Below, in pieces: positions 12,431 through 22,537 of a stretch of 33,493 bases of DNA. Under the pieces are notes generated by a model. That model saw only the letters and a list, made by a program, of their open reading frames with translations, was not told the DNA's origin and ran no database searches. How positions within the stretch are numbered: the stretch's first letter is position 1; every line of letters begins with the position of its first letter. Position numbers and translations under genes: made by a program. The DNA is taken from NCBI GenBank assembly GCA_964195545.1, contig CAXMQQ010000024.1:1-33493 (forward strand). Direction: 5' to 3'. This DNA is from JAHEEL01 sp964195545 (lineage in GTDB: Bacteria > Actinomycetota > Acidimicrobiia > Spongiisociales > UBA5794).

Positions 12431-14087
12431 AGCCGGTCTGTCGGAGATCTCTGCGCTGGAAGAGCACAAGGGCCAGAGCAACGAGGACAACGATGAGCGT
12501 TGTGAGGACCGCTCCATGGCCCCAGTGCATCCCATTCATCAGGGGATCGCTGCTCAGGTAGTAGTAGAACGGTGAAATCTTCGCGTACCCGACCAGACTG
12601 TCGTTGAACGGCAGGAGTGCGTTGAGGACGAATAGAACCAACGCCACTCCGACGGTTCCGAACACCGCAACCCTCACGCGGCCCGTCGCTGCGCTCAGCG
12701 CGAGAGCGAACGCCCCGAAGGCCAACCCGACAAGGGTCACCAACAGCGACGTGGCAGCGATGTTGCCGATGCTCATACCCAGTCCGCCGAGTAGGGATCC
12801 TCCCGCGACTCCCGCGAACGTCGCGAGGCCGACTGCGAATCCGTAGAGGGTCATTGTCAGGGTCTTCTGGAGCAGAACGGTCGAGCGTCTGACGGGATTG
12901 GCGAGGAGGAGGCCCATCGTGCGGTTCTCTTCTTCTCCTGCCAGTGCCCGCGAGCCGATGACGACGGTGGCGACCATGACCGCTATCGGAGCCATCATGC
13001 CGAACGTCTCGATCTGGTACCAGCCTTCGGGAGTACTCATGTCCCCGCCCCCGAAGAGTGACAAGAGGACCTCGGGGAAGCTGTCGGCGAAGCCGGCCAT
13101 CGCTTCGTCGATGAGCGTGTACATCGGGCCGATCATCAGGCCCATCATGAAGAACATGAGGGCGGCGATGACGAAGAGCAGTCCCTGATGTTCCGAGGCG
13201 GTCTTGATCCAGATCCGAGAGACTCGAGCGGAGCCGGCGAGTCGGTCGATGGCAGCGTGTGTCAACGGATTGTTGCGGAGGCGGTCTACCAGCGTGACCG
13301 CGACGGTTTGGCTCTTGAGGTCACGGCGATTGACCCCGACAATGGCAGCAACGGCGAAGATGGCAATCCCGACGAACAGCACACTGATGTGGCCCCAGTC
13401 GATGCCGTTCGTTACCGGCCGGCTTCCGTTGAAGTAGTACCAGGGGAACGCCTTGGCGACGTTCTCCCACCCTTCGATGACCGGGAACAGGCCCGCTCCG
13501 ACGAACGAGATGAACATGATCCCTGCGGTCGCCCCCGATGCAGCACCGGGGCTACCCGTCCAGGCACCGATCGCCATCGCCAGGAATCCGAAGAAGATTG
13601 AGATGGCGAACATGTGGAACACCAGGGCGCCCACGTGCATCCCTCCAATTTCGACGCTGAGGACTTCGGCGGATGCCACACCGGCACCCCACAAGACCAA
13701 CGAGCCGAGACCGAGCAGAAGGACGAGGGAGGCGGCCTTGGCGAAGAGCACGCTGACACGACTCTTCGGGTTGCCGAGCAGCAAGCCGATGGTTCCCTTT
13801 CGCTCCTCTCCGGCGATCGATGCCGAACCCATGGAGAGGGCGAGGGCCGCCATCGTCAACGTGCCATAGGAGCCGTAGATGGCGCCGTAGGCGAGGCTGC
13901 CCACGTCGGCGTCCTTCGGGATGTCCATGAGAGTTAGGAAGACCTCGGGCAGGTTGGTGTAGACACTGAGGTCGATGTCGCGATACACCGACATCCCGAA
14001 GAACAGCAGAGAGGCGAGAGCGGCAACACCGATCGCTACCCCTTTCCATCGATCTCGAGTCGTCTTGACGAACACGTTGGCGAGCAT
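12429..14087 (-). CDS. ABC-2-type transporter permease with internally duplicated halves
   Basis: A 552-residue membrane permease with about twelve helices. The two halves match each other. GEERKGTIGLLLGNP in the first half matches GEEENRTMGLLLANP in the second. A block with NGIDWGH ending in NRRDL (first half) matches one with NGMHWGH ending in QRRDL (second half). This suggests a fused duplication of a six-helix ABC-2 permease, a form known in actinobacterial exporters. It follows the ATPase with a TGATG overlap (stop 14089-14087, start 14087-14085) and is co-regulated by the TetR gene above it. The arrangement is that of drug or lipid efflux, and the substrate is unknown. The exporter would be one ATPase dimer plus this single fused permease. 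Confidence 0.93.
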   Translation of the reverse strand: MLANVFVKTTRDRWKGVAIGVAALASLLFFGMSVYRDIDLSVYTNLPEVFLTLMDIPKDADVGSLAYGAIYGSYGTLTMAALALSMGSASIAGEERKGTIGLLLGNPKSRVSVLFAKAASLVLLLGLGSLVLWGAGVASAEVLSVEIGGMHVGALVFHMFAISIFFGFLAMAIGAWTGSPGAASGATAGIMFISFVGAGLFPVIEGWENVAKAFPWYYFNGSRPVTNGIDWGHISVLFVGIAIFAVAAIVGVNRRDLKSQTVAVTLVDRLRNNPLTHAAIDRLAGSARVSRIWIKTASEHQGLLFVIAALMFFMMGLMIGPMYTLIDEAMAGFADSFPEVLLSLFGGGDMSTPEGWYQIETFGMMAPIAVMVATVVIGSRALAGEEENRTMGLLLANPVRRSTVLLQKTLTMTLYGFAVGLATFAGVAGGSLLGGLGMSIGNIAATSLLVTLVGLAFGAFALALSAATGRVRVAVFGTVGVALVLFVLNALLPFNDSLVGYAKISPFYYYLSSDPLMNGMHWGHGAVLTTLIVVLVALALVLFQRRDLRQTG

Positions 14088-15001
14088 CAGTCCGCCACCT
14101 CGTTCGCATCGTCGCGGTAGTAGGTGAGGAAGATCTCTTCGAGGTCGGCTTCCTGGGTGGAGATGTCCACCAGCGAGTATCGATCTGTGATGACCCGCAG
14201 CAGCGTCTCCATTTGGCCGCTGAACGAGAGCGTGACGTGATGGTTCTGCACCGCAACGTCGTCGACACCCGGGAGCGGTTCGAAGACCGACGCGTCCACC
14301 GGTGAATCGAAGAACAGTTCCACTTTGCGGATGCCCTTCGATCTGAGGCTGGCGACGGCCTCGAGCGCGATGAGTTTGCCGTGGCGGATGATTCCGACGC
14401 GGTCGGCAACGCGCTGGACCTCGGACAGGGTGTGGCTCGAGAGGAACACGGTGCTTCCGTTGGAGATCACCTCGCGCATCAGCGCTTGGAACTCTCGCTG
14501 GACAAGCGGATCGAGACCGGAGCTCGGCTCGTCCATGATCAGCACATCTGGCTTGCTCATGAATGCCTGGATCAGGCCGACCTTCTGTCGGTTCCCCGAC
14601 GACAAGTCACCCACCTTCTTCGACAGATCTGCATCGAGTCGGTCCGCGAGAGCATCGACGTACGACCAATCGACACCGCCGCGCAGGTTCGCGAAATAGG
14701 TGATGGTGTCGCGTCCGGTGAGGTTGGGATACATCGCGAGATCGCCGGGCACGTAGCCGATGTGTCGGCGGATTTCGACGGAGTCCGAGTGGGAGTCCAA
14801 CCCGACGATCGAGGCTGATCCCGAGGTCGGTCGGATCTCGTCGAGGATGGTCCGGATCATCGTTGTCTTTCCGGCACCGTTCGGTCCCAGAAAGCCGAAG
14901 ATCTCACCGCGTTCAACGGTCAGGTCGAGGTCGACGAGGGCTTTCACGTCGCCGTAGTGCTTGGTGAGGTCTTCGGTATGGATGGCGATCTCGCTGGTCA
15001 T
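14087..15001 (-). CDS. ABC transporter ATP-binding protein (DrrA-type exporter)
   Basis: A 304-residue ABC-2 exporter ATPase. Walker A is GPNGAGKT at 39-46, the ABC signature is LSSGN at 133-137, and Walker B is VLIMDEPSSGLDP at 153-165. The Q-loop position reads GYVPGDLAMYP, lacking the usual glutamine, as in one branch of this exporter family. A C-terminal extension of about 90 residues follows the SSHTLSEVQ H-loop, as in DrrA-like proteins. The ATG at 15001 overlaps the TetR stop as ATGA, so the regulator and transporter are coupled in translation. It energises the fused permease encoded next. Export of a hydrophobic compound is the likely role, by family only. Confidence 0.95.
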   Translation of the reverse strand: MTSEIAIHTEDLTKHYGDVKALVDLDLTVERGEIFGFLGPNGAGKTTMIRTILDEIRPTSGSASIVGLDSHSDSVEIRRHIGYVPGDLAMYPNLTGRDTITYFANLRGGVDWSYVDALADRLDADLSKKVGDLSSGNRQKVGLIQAFMSKPDVLIMDEPSSGLDPLVQREFQALMREVISNGSTVFLSSHTLSEVQRVADRVGIIRHGKLIALEAVASLRSKGIRKVELFFDSPVDASVFEPLPGVDDVAVQNHHVTLSFSGQMETLLRVITDRYSLVDISTQEADLEEIFLTYYRDDANEVAD

Positions 15002-15675
15002 GACGTTCCTTCACTTTCGGTGAATAGCTGTTGTATCTGAGTCGCAAAGGGTTCTTCGAAGACTCCTTCGCCGTAGATCTCGTAGAGCGGTCCGATGTAG
15101 GCGCTTGCTGTTGGGCTCGTAAGAGCATCGGGATCGGTGAGGTCGAATCCGAGGAGTCGCTCCACGTGTTGATGGAGGACCAGTGACCCCAGGTTCCAGA
15201 GGCTGAGAACGACGGCTCTGCCTCGGGGGTCTTTTGTTGGCCGCAATAGGCCCGACTCGACTCCTTGTTGGATGTAGCGCTCTGCGTCATCCACCAGATC
15301 GTCGACAAGCCTCGCGACCGCGGGTGAGTCATCGGAAAGAATCTGTGCGAGGTAGCCCACCAGAGGTTCGCTCGGAGCATCGCGGAGTGCCGCCAACACA
15401 TCGAGGCTGGGGCCGCTGGAAAGGGTCTTCTCCTTGAAGTCCCGAATCGTTGCAGCGACGTAATCGTCGCAGGCCGTCCGGAGTCCGTCCATCGAGCCGA
15501 AGTGGTGGATCACCAAAGCGGGGGATACGCCGGCAATGGCAGCGACCTTGCGCGCCGTTGTCTCTGTGATCCCATGCTCGGCGATACAAGCGATGCCTGC
15601 ATCACGAATGCGGGCCTTGGTCGACCGATCGTCAACGGACTCTCCATGACCCGAGTGCTCTGATATTGAACGCAT
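14998..15675 (-). CDS. TetR-family repressor of the ABC efflux operon
   Basis: A 225-residue TetR/AcrR regulator. The N-terminal helix-turn-helix spans about residues 38-60 (ETTARKVAAIAGVSPALVIHHF), and the C-terminal two-thirds is the variable ligand domain. I chose the ATG at 15675. A TTG six bases upstream is possible, but both lie inside the palindromic operator. The -10-like TATAGT at 15690-15685 would place the transcript start at or within about three bases of the ATG, so the message looks leaderless. The gene leads the operon TetR-ATPase-permease, so it probably represses itself together with the exporter and releases on binding the exported compound. Confidence 0.95.
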   Translation of the reverse strand: MRSISEHSGHGESVDDRSTKARIRDAGIACIAEHGITETTARKVAAIAGVSPALVIHHFGSMDGLRTACDDYVAATIRDFKEKTLSSGPSLDVLAALRDAPSEPLVGYLAQILSDDSPAVARLVDDLVDDAERYIQQGVESGLLRPTKDPRGRAVVLSLWNLGSLVLHQHVERLLGFDLTDPDALTSPTASAYIGPLYEIYGEGVFEEPFATQIQQLFTESEGTS

Positions 15676-15684
15676 GTTCAATAT
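15663..15684. promoter_or_regulatory. 22-bp palindromic TetR operator over the repressor start codon
   Basis: ATATTGAAC-N4-GTTCAATAT is a perfect inverted repeat with 9-bp arms. It contains the TetR start codon (15675-15673) and abuts the -10 element. A further half-site-like GTGTTCA lies at 15694-15700. Size and symmetry are those of a TetR dimer site. Binding would block the leaderless promoter and perhaps the divergent dehydrogenase gene. Confidence 0.85.
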
Positions 15685-15690
15685 ACTATA
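15685..15690 (-). promoter_or_regulatory. -10-like element of the TetR-ABC operon
   Basis: Reads TATAGT on the minus strand, nine bases before the TetR ATG. No convincing -35 box is seen at standard spacing. Its position predicts a leaderless or nearly leaderless transcript. Confidence 0.5.
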
Positions 15691-15774
15691 CGAGTGTTCA
15701 GCGTCTGTCTAGAGGCAACTTCGACTCACGCTGCGTACTGTGGGAACGTCGTGGCACCCACAGGGAGAAGACGC

Positions 15775-16965
15775 ATGGATGGCAACCCCGTCATCGAGAT
15801 GTTGGGGAGAAGACTGCGCTTGGCCGTGATCGGTGGTGGGCCTGGAAGTTTCATCGGAGCCATGCATCGCACGGCGGCCCGCATCGACGATCGGTACGAG
15901 TTGGTCGCCGGTGCGCTTTCATCGGACCCCGAACGTTCGATCGCCGCGGGTCGTGCGCTTGGAATCCAACCTGAACGTAGCTACGGAGACGGACTCGAAC
16001 TGCTCGACGGCGAGGCGGCCCGCAGTGACGGTGCCGACGTCGTGGCGATCATGACGCCCAACGACAGCCACCATGCCTACGCGATGGGGGCCCTGAGTCG
16101 CGGGTTCGACGTGATCATCGACAAGCCCATCACCAACACGCTCGATGAGGCACTCGACGTGCGGGATCGTGTGAACGAGACGGGCCTCGTTCTCGCCTTG
16201 ACGCACAACTACACGGGCTATCCGATGGTGCGCCAGGCCCGCGCGATGGTCGAAGCCGGGCAACTCGGCGAGATCCGTCTCGTGCAGGTGGAGTACGTAC
16301 AGGGCGGCAAAGCTGATGAAGGCGACCCGGATCCTGAGGGTTCAGTGCCGTGGCGATACGACCCCGTCAAGGGCGGTCCTTCTCTGGTCATGGGAGACAT
16401 CGGCACCCACGCCCACAACCTCGTTCGCTTCGTCACGGGACTCGAGGTCACGGAGGTGGCCGCCGAAGTAGGGCACATCGTGCCGAACCGATTGATTGAC
16501 GACTACGCCGGGGCGATGCTGCATTTCAACAACGGCGCCAGGGGCAATTTCTGGGTCACACAGGCCGCGGCCGGTGTCGAGAACTGCCTGCGCATCAGGG
16601 TCTCCGGCACGAGGGGGAGTCTCGAGTGGATGCAGGAGGAACCAACCAGGCTGATCTTCAAACCGCTCACGGGCCCCGTGCAGATACACACACCGAATGG
16701 CCCGGGAACGCTCCCGCTCTCAGCACGAGCCAGCCGCATCGTGGCCGGTCACCCGGAAGGCTTCCACGAGGGATTCGCCAACATCTACTCCGACGCCGCC
16801 GAGGCCATCGCCGCCAGGCGCTCCGGTGTCCCGGTCGATCCCCTTGCTGATCAATTCCCGAAAGCCGCCGACGGGGTTCTCGGCGTCGCGTTTGTCGAAG
16901 CCGCGGTAGCGTCGAGCGACAACGACGGTGCTTGGACGACTCCGGCGATATCGATCGGTGAGTAG
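15775..16965 (+). CDS. Gfo/Idh/MocA-family NAD(P)-dependent dehydrogenase
   Basis: A 396-residue oxidoreductase. The N-terminal Rossmann fold has AVIGGGPGSFIGAMHR at residues 17-32, and the catalytic lysine motif is IDKPITNT, a variant of the usual EKP with Asp in place of Glu. The C-terminal alpha/beta substrate domain carries GDIGTHAHNLVRFVTG. The subgroup with GGGPGSFIG near the start includes many sugar, inositol and sugar-acid dehydrogenases. The substrate here is not predictable. The ATG at 15775 follows GGGAGAAG, and the open frame above it covers the TetR promoter and is not homologous. It is divergent from the TetR-ABC operon, 99 bases away, and could share its operator, though no functional link is obvious. 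Confidence 0.93.
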   Translation: MDGNPVIEMLGRRLRLAVIGGGPGSFIGAMHRTAARIDDRYELVAGALSSDPERSIAAGRALGIQPERSYGDGLELLDGEAARSDGADVVAIMTPNDSHHAYAMGALSRGFDVIIDKPITNTLDEALDVRDRVNETGLVLALTHNYTGYPMVRQARAMVEAGQLGEIRLVQVEYVQGGKADEGDPDPEGSVPWRYDPVKGGPSLVMGDIGTHAHNLVRFVTGLEVTEVAAEVGHIVPNRLIDDYAGAMLHFNNGARGNFWVTQAAAGVENCLRIRVSGTRGSLEWMQEEPTRLIFKPLTGPVQIHTPNGPGTLPLSARASRIVAGHPEGFHEGFANIYSDAAEAIAARRSGVPVDPLADQFPKAADGVLGVAFVEAAVASSDNDGAWTTPAISIGE

Positions 16966-17028
16966 GCGGCGCCGTCCGGACGGTGACCTTGCATCAGGGG
17001 ACCGGGCCGAGGCCAAAGGGGCGAGCGG

Positions 17029-18837
17029 TCAATCAGCTCTTGGCAGGGAGAGCTCAAAGATGCTCTCGTCGCCGTCGTGCCGGTAGGTGAGATCACCACC
17101 CATCCGGTTTGCGAGCTGTCGGGAGATGGTGAGACCCAGCCCCAGCGACTCTTCGAATTCCCGGCCGCCGTTGGCCCTCTCATACTGTTTGAAGATCCGA
17201 TCGCGGTCCTTATTGGGGATCGGAGCCCCGTCGTCGCAAACCAGCACTCGGGCGGCGGTGGCATCGGCGGACACCTCGATGCGAATTGCATCTCCGCCGT
17301 AGCGCAGGGCGTTGGAGATCAGATTGCGAATGATCTGGCGAACACGATGCGGGTCACCCACTGCCTTGGCGGGGCGACCGGACATCGTTATGTGGCCGAC
17401 CTGCGACTGCTCGAAGGCTTCCAGGGCTTGAGCGGCCTGGGCCCTGAGCGTTACCGGAACCAACGTGACGTGGAGTGTTCCCGTGTCGTTCTTGGCTGCG
17501 ACCAACAGGTCATTGACGATGTTGGTCAGGTCGGCAGCTTGTCGCACCATGGTCTCGAGGAGTTCGGAACGCTCTTCTTCCGAGAGGGTTCCAGCCTCGT
17601 CCTGGAGAATCTGGCCGAATCCCAGGACCGCGGTAAGCGGAGTGCGAAGTTCGTGGCTGACGCTCGCGAGGAAGTCGTCTTTGGCACGGATTACCTGCTC
17701 GAGCCGTTCCCGAGCGGTCTCGCGTTCCCAGAAGGAGCCGATCATGGCGGCAGCCGTTGTGAGCAGCGAGAGATCTTCCTCGGTCCATTCTATTTCTTCG
17801 GTCTTGTCTGCGAAGGCGATCAGTCCTGCCCACTCCCCCTCGGCGAGAATGGGGACATCGAGTTCCGATTTGATCGGAAGAGGGGACTCCGCATAGAGCT
17901 CGTACTCGGCTCCATCCAGTTTTTCGGGGGCGAAGGCGAACGGCTCCCCGTTTTCGAGGTGGAGCCGCGATGTCGGCATATTGCGCCAGGGAACGAGATC
18001 CAAGTACCCGGTGCTCGGGTCACCGGCAGCGACCCCCGAGAGGTCGATCTCAACGATGCTCTTGGAGCAGAAGCCCAAATCGGGATCGATCACGTTGCGT
18101 TTGACGAACACGTAGGTGGCCTGAGTTGCGGCGAGAAGAGTTTCCACCGCATGCTCGAGTCGGGACTCACCGGTCGCGGAGAGCAAGGTTTGCGCACATG
18201 TGGAAAGGGCGGCTTGATACCGTATGCGGCGATCTTGGGAGATCAGGTGGGTTTGGATCTCTCGCCGCGCCCGGTCGCTCTGTATGGCGCCCCCGATGAC
18301 ATGAGCGATCGATCGAAGGAAGTCGCCCTCGTCGGGGGTGAAACGGCGCCGGTGACTTGTGTGAACCCCAAGCACGCCGAAGGACCGCTTTCCGTCGGGA
18401 ATGGTCACGCTCATACCGCTCACGACATCGTGATCGATGAGCAGCGATGGGGCTGTGAACCGACGCTCGGTCGAGAGGTCTTCAACGAGAATCGGCTCGG
18501 ATGTGATCAACGTGTACCCCGCCTGCGAACTGCGATCACACGAAACGGTCGTGTGCCCGATGCGAACGTAATCCCTCCACCCCCACCCTGCGATGAGAAC
18601 AAACGGCTCGTCTGGTGCAGGCTGGTGCAGGATCCTGAGGTACTCGACATCGAGAACCCGGCGTGTCAAGTCGAGCGCCAGGTTGAGTACCGCATCGACC
18701 CCGAGTCCACCGAGCGCGGCTTTCCCGAGTTCGGCCACGGCGGTCTGCTGAGACATCCGGGCGAGCGGAGAGAGCCCTGCGCCTACGGATCCGTCGTCCG
18801 TTGCCTGCTGGATAGTTCTGGCCAGTTTGATCACCAT
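17029..18837 (-). CDS. Soluble GAF-GAF sensor histidine kinase, orphan
   Basis: A 602-residue hybrid-free histidine kinase with no transmembrane segment. A first GAF-like domain spans about residues 35-190 and a second about 210-375. HisKA has the phospho-acceptor His395 in SVSHELRTP, followed by a HATPase_c domain. In that domain the N box is RQIIRNLISNALRYGG (Asn505, Asn509), the G1 box is DDGAPIP (535-541), the F region is IFKQYE, and the G2 box is GLGLTIS. The G1 box has proline where the usual DxGxG has its second glycine. No response regulator gene is adjacent, so the partner must lie elsewhere. The start ATG at 18837 has no clear ribosome site. It likely senses a small cytosolic ligand or redox state through its GAF domains. 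Confidence 0.94.
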   Translation of the reverse strand: MVIKLARTIQQATDDGSVGAGLSPLARMSQQTAVAELGKAALGGLGVDAVLNLALDLTRRVLDVEYLRILHQPAPDEPFVLIAGWGWRDYVRIGHTTVSCDRSSQAGYTLITSEPILVEDLSTERRFTAPSLLIDHDVVSGMSVTIPDGKRSFGVLGVHTSHRRRFTPDEGDFLRSIAHVIGGAIQSDRARREIQTHLISQDRRIRYQAALSTCAQTLLSATGESRLEHAVETLLAATQATYVFVKRNVIDPDLGFCSKSIVEIDLSGVAAGDPSTGYLDLVPWRNMPTSRLHLENGEPFAFAPEKLDGAEYELYAESPLPIKSELDVPILAEGEWAGLIAFADKTEEIEWTEEDLSLLTTAAAMIGSFWERETARERLEQVIRAKDDFLASVSHELRTPLTAVLGFGQILQDEAGTLSEEERSELLETMVRQAADLTNIVNDLLVAAKNDTGTLHVTLVPVTLRAQAAQALEAFEQSQVGHITMSGRPAKAVGDPHRVRQIIRNLISNALRYGGDAIRIEVSADATAARVLVCDDGAPIPNKDRDRIFKQYERANGGREFEESLGLGLTISRQLANRMGGDLTYRHDGDESIFELSLPRAD

Positions 18838-18914
18838 TCTGAGAATATGTGCCGATTGTAGGATCGGTCGAGGCGGTCGCCCCCTTGAGTGACCTGTTTG
18901 GACCGGCCGAGGAG

Positions 18915-19355
18915 CTAGACGTATCCAATCTCCGGCGTCAGTGCGCTCCTGCTCTTTGCGAAGGTGCCGGAGCCTCGCCCAACTTCGCGGTCAGCGTCGT
19001 CGTAGACAATGGACTGGGCGAGCCACTGACTGAGGCCTTCGTTGACCACTTCCCCGATCGCTGTGAGCGTTCCCGAAGTGACCGGGCGAGTGAGATACGT
19101 CGTGAACGTGGTTGTGAGAACGAACACGTCGGTCACCAGAGAGTTGACGGCGAACCATGCCGCGTCGTCGAGTACCTTGAAATAGGCCGAACCGTGAACT
19201 GCCCCCGCTGCATGGAACAGATCCCTTCGAACCGGATTCGTGATGACGGCTCGGCCCCGCTCGATGGCGATCCTGGGCCGGAAGAAGTCGTTGATGGGCG
19301 CGCTGAGGTACATGCGCTCCAGTTTGCGATAGTGCCCGGTTTCAACGTCGTTCAT
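18915..19355 (-). CDS. Hotdog-fold thioesterase-like protein (PaaI/DUF4442 type)
   Basis: A 146-residue hotdog-fold protein. The central helix region DLFHAAGAVHGSAYFKVLDDAAWFAV at about residues 45-70 and the strand LTTTFTTYLTRPV near 80-92 fit PaaI-like acyl-CoA thioesterases, in which the HGG-type loop and a nearby acid form the active site. Here the loop reads VHGSAYFKVLDDAA. The ATG at 19355 has GAGGGA six bases upstream. It lies 47 bases after the FtsX-type permease stop and 77 bases before the histidine kinase on the same strand, so it may be the third gene of that operon. The acyl-CoA substrate is unknown. The fit is to the fold rather than a firm family. Confidence 0.82.
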   Translation of the reverse strand: MNDVETGHYRKLERMYLSAPINDFFRPRIAIERGRAVITNPVRRDLFHAAGAVHGSAYFKVLDDAAWFAVNSLVTDVFVLTTTFTTYLTRPVTSGTLTAIGEVVNEGLSQWLAQSIVYDDADREVGRGSGTFAKSRSALTPEIGYV

Positions 19356-19402
19356 GGTGTTCCCTCAGTGATCGAATGTTCCACGGAGAGTAAAGGACTC
19401 CC

Positions 19403-21777
19403 CTACGCCGCCCGTTCCCGAACGACCGCGCCGATGTCCAGACGCTTGACGGACCGGACGCCGGGAATCATCGACAGCAAGGCCACGGCCACCATCGTGA
19501 GCGCTGCCACAACGATGGTCCACGGACTCATCATCAGCGACATGTTGAACGAGTCATTGCTGAAGAGACCCATGAAGGCGCTCGCCGCCCAAACACCGAG
19601 GATGATGCCGGGAACGAGACCGACGATCGTCAGGAAGAGGTTCTCTCCCACGATCATCCATCCGATCGTCCTGTCCGACATGCCGCTGGCCTTGAGCGTG
19701 GCGAACTCCGTCGATCGTTCAGCGATGTTCACGGAGATCGTATTGAACATGAGCGAGAACGCCATCACGGCTCCGAATCCGAGCATGATCCCGGTGAACG
19801 CGTAGAACAATCCGAGGAACTGTTGGACCGTGTCGTAGAGCGATCTTGCGTCCTGCACGGCTAGCACGCTGTCAACGCCCTCGAGTTGATTGATCACATT
19901 GGTCCTGGTGAACGACGGGTCGAACAGCGTCATCACCGTGGTCACGGTCGGTTCTGCCATGAGGGCTTCGGGATCGGCGACTCCTGCATCGCGGAGCGCT
20001 TCGGCGATCACGTCGTTGCGTGCGTAGAGGGGAATCCCCATCGGCTCATCGACGAGTTCGACGATCTCGAGTTCGACAGAGACGTCGTGCGTGGGCAGTT
20101 CGATCGTGAGCCGATCACCTACCGACACACCCAACTTTTCGACGATGCCTCCGCCGGCAAGGATCCCCGACGACGGGAGGCTGCCGGATGGATTCGTCCA
20201 CCCGTGCATCTGGGTCCCTTCCTCGAACCCCTGAAGCGTTGTGGCGAGGGTCTCGGCGTTGGTCGTGACCGAAGCACTGAAGCTGGCCACGGGCTCTGAA
20301 CGATCTACGCCGGGGCTGGCGTCGACCTGCTCGATCAGGCCCGCGTTCACGGGTTCTGATGCCAATACCGAGGCGTCCTGGATGAACACCACGTTGAACT
20401 GCTTCTCGATCATGTTGACGATGGAATCGATCATCCCGGTCGAGGCGAGGATCAGGACGAGAGCGAACACAACGCCGAGAACGGTGGAGAGGCTCCGTCG
20501 CTTCGACCGCCCCATGCCGCGCAACGTCATCCGGGTACGCACCGACAGTTTCGATAGTGGCGGTATGGCACGCTCGAGCCAACTCTTGCCCCCCGACATC
20601 AGCGGCGCCGCACCACGCATCGCTTCTGCCGGTTCGATCTTGTAGGCGGCACGGGCAGGGACGAGAGCCGACAGGATCCCCGCCACTATGCCGAAGAGGA
20701 GACCGCCGATGATCGTTAGCGGCCGGATCGTCACGACCGTGTCGGGGATGTCGAGGAATCCGGTGTACATCTCCGTCATCAGAGCGCCCGACACGGCTCC
20801 GAGGGCCACGCCGACGATTGCGCCGACTGCACCTATCCAGAGGCCGAAGCCCAGGTAGTGCCGACGGAGCTCTCGTGCGCTCATTCCTGAGGCGCGTAGC
20901 GTGCCGATGATTGAGCGCTGTGCGAACACGATCCTGGTGAGAAGCACGTAGATGGCCATCCCAGCCGCGGTTAGGAAGAGGATCGGAAATGCGACCGCCA
21001 TCTCGCCGAATCCCTCCACGTCGAGTTGGAGCGTCGAATTCGACGGATGATCGGCCTGGGTAAGGATGCTGGCCGCGTTGGCCGCGGTGGCTGCGTCGTG
21101 GACGGCGGCATCGACCGCCGCTGTGTCGACGCCGTCGCCATAGAGCACCAATGTCTCGCGAGCCGAGACGGTTGGTGGGAGTTGGGCGACGAGCTTCTCG
21201 TCCACGAAGAAGACACCGAACTGCTTCGGATCGGGGAAGATCTCCTGGGTGCTCGCCGCCGGCCAGATGTACTCAGCAGAGGCCGCTATTCCGACGATCT
21301 CGACATCCTGTCCGGGGCCCACGACGACCGTGAAGGTGTCGCCGATCTCCAGTTCGAACGTGCGCGCGACGTGTACCTCTGCGACGGCTTCAAAGTCTCC
21401 GCTGCTCGAGATGTAGGAACCCTCTTGTACGTCGATCTTGTTGACGTCGGGCTGATCGTCGGCGGGGGTGCCGACCAATCTGCCGCGCAGGGTGTCGTTG
21501 TCGATCGTGATCGGCAGGTCGGCCGTGTGTCGCACGGTGACGGCCGCCACTCCCGGAAGAGCCGCCAGCGTGTCGGGGAGGTCCTCGTCACCACCGGTCA
21601 CGGTGGTATCAGCGAATGCGAGGCGGTCGTAGGTCTGTTCGTAGCTCGCTGTGAGGTTGAGATACGAGTCGTAGGTCGCGGCATACATCATCACGCCGAT
21701 CACGACGGTGATGCCGACGGCAAGGAACTGCCACCGCTGGCGGCGCATGTCCCTGCGACGCTTCTTCGAGAGGTAGC

Positions 21778-21781
<4 letters not shown>
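19403..21781 (-). CDS. FtsX/MacB-type ABC transporter permease, two FtsX domains
   Basis: A 792-residue permease of the type VII ABC superfamily. A first membrane helix (about residues 18-36) is followed by a large extracytoplasmic domain (about 37-250) of the MacB type. A three-helix FtsX domain follows (about 262-390), ending in a conserved ALVPARAAYKIEPAEAMRG. A fourth helix near 435, a second outer domain, and a second FtsX domain (about 660-790) ending in PGVRSVKRLDIGAVVRE complete it. The GTG at 21781 overlaps the ATPase stop as GTGA. It pairs with the LolD/MacB-like ATPase to move lipids, peptides or drugs, or to drive an extracytoplasmic mechanical step. The permease is controlled with the ATPase by the divergent TetR gene. 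Confidence 0.94.
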
Positions 21782-22491
<710 letters not shown>

Positions 22492-22527
22492 GTCGTCCTC
22501 ACTCGCTTCGTTGGTGCAAAACTCCAG

Positions 22528-22533
22528 TCTATA
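22528..22533 (-). promoter_or_regulatory. -10-like element of the MacB-type operon
   Basis: Reads TATAGA on the minus strand, 36 bases before the ATPase start. The 17-bp palindrome lies immediately upstream, where the spacer and -35 region would be. No clean -35 hexamer is visible. Confidence 0.45.
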
Positions 22534-22537
22534 GTAG

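Noticed and set aside
16972..16983. 12-bp palindrome CCGTCCGGACGG between convergent genes
   Set aside because: Too short to form a good terminator hairpin and expected by chance in GC-rich DNA.
17077..18861. 594-residue open frame antisense to the histidine kinase
   Set aside because: The minus-strand kinase has all expected motifs in order; the plus-strand frame lacks any domain and reflects codon bias.
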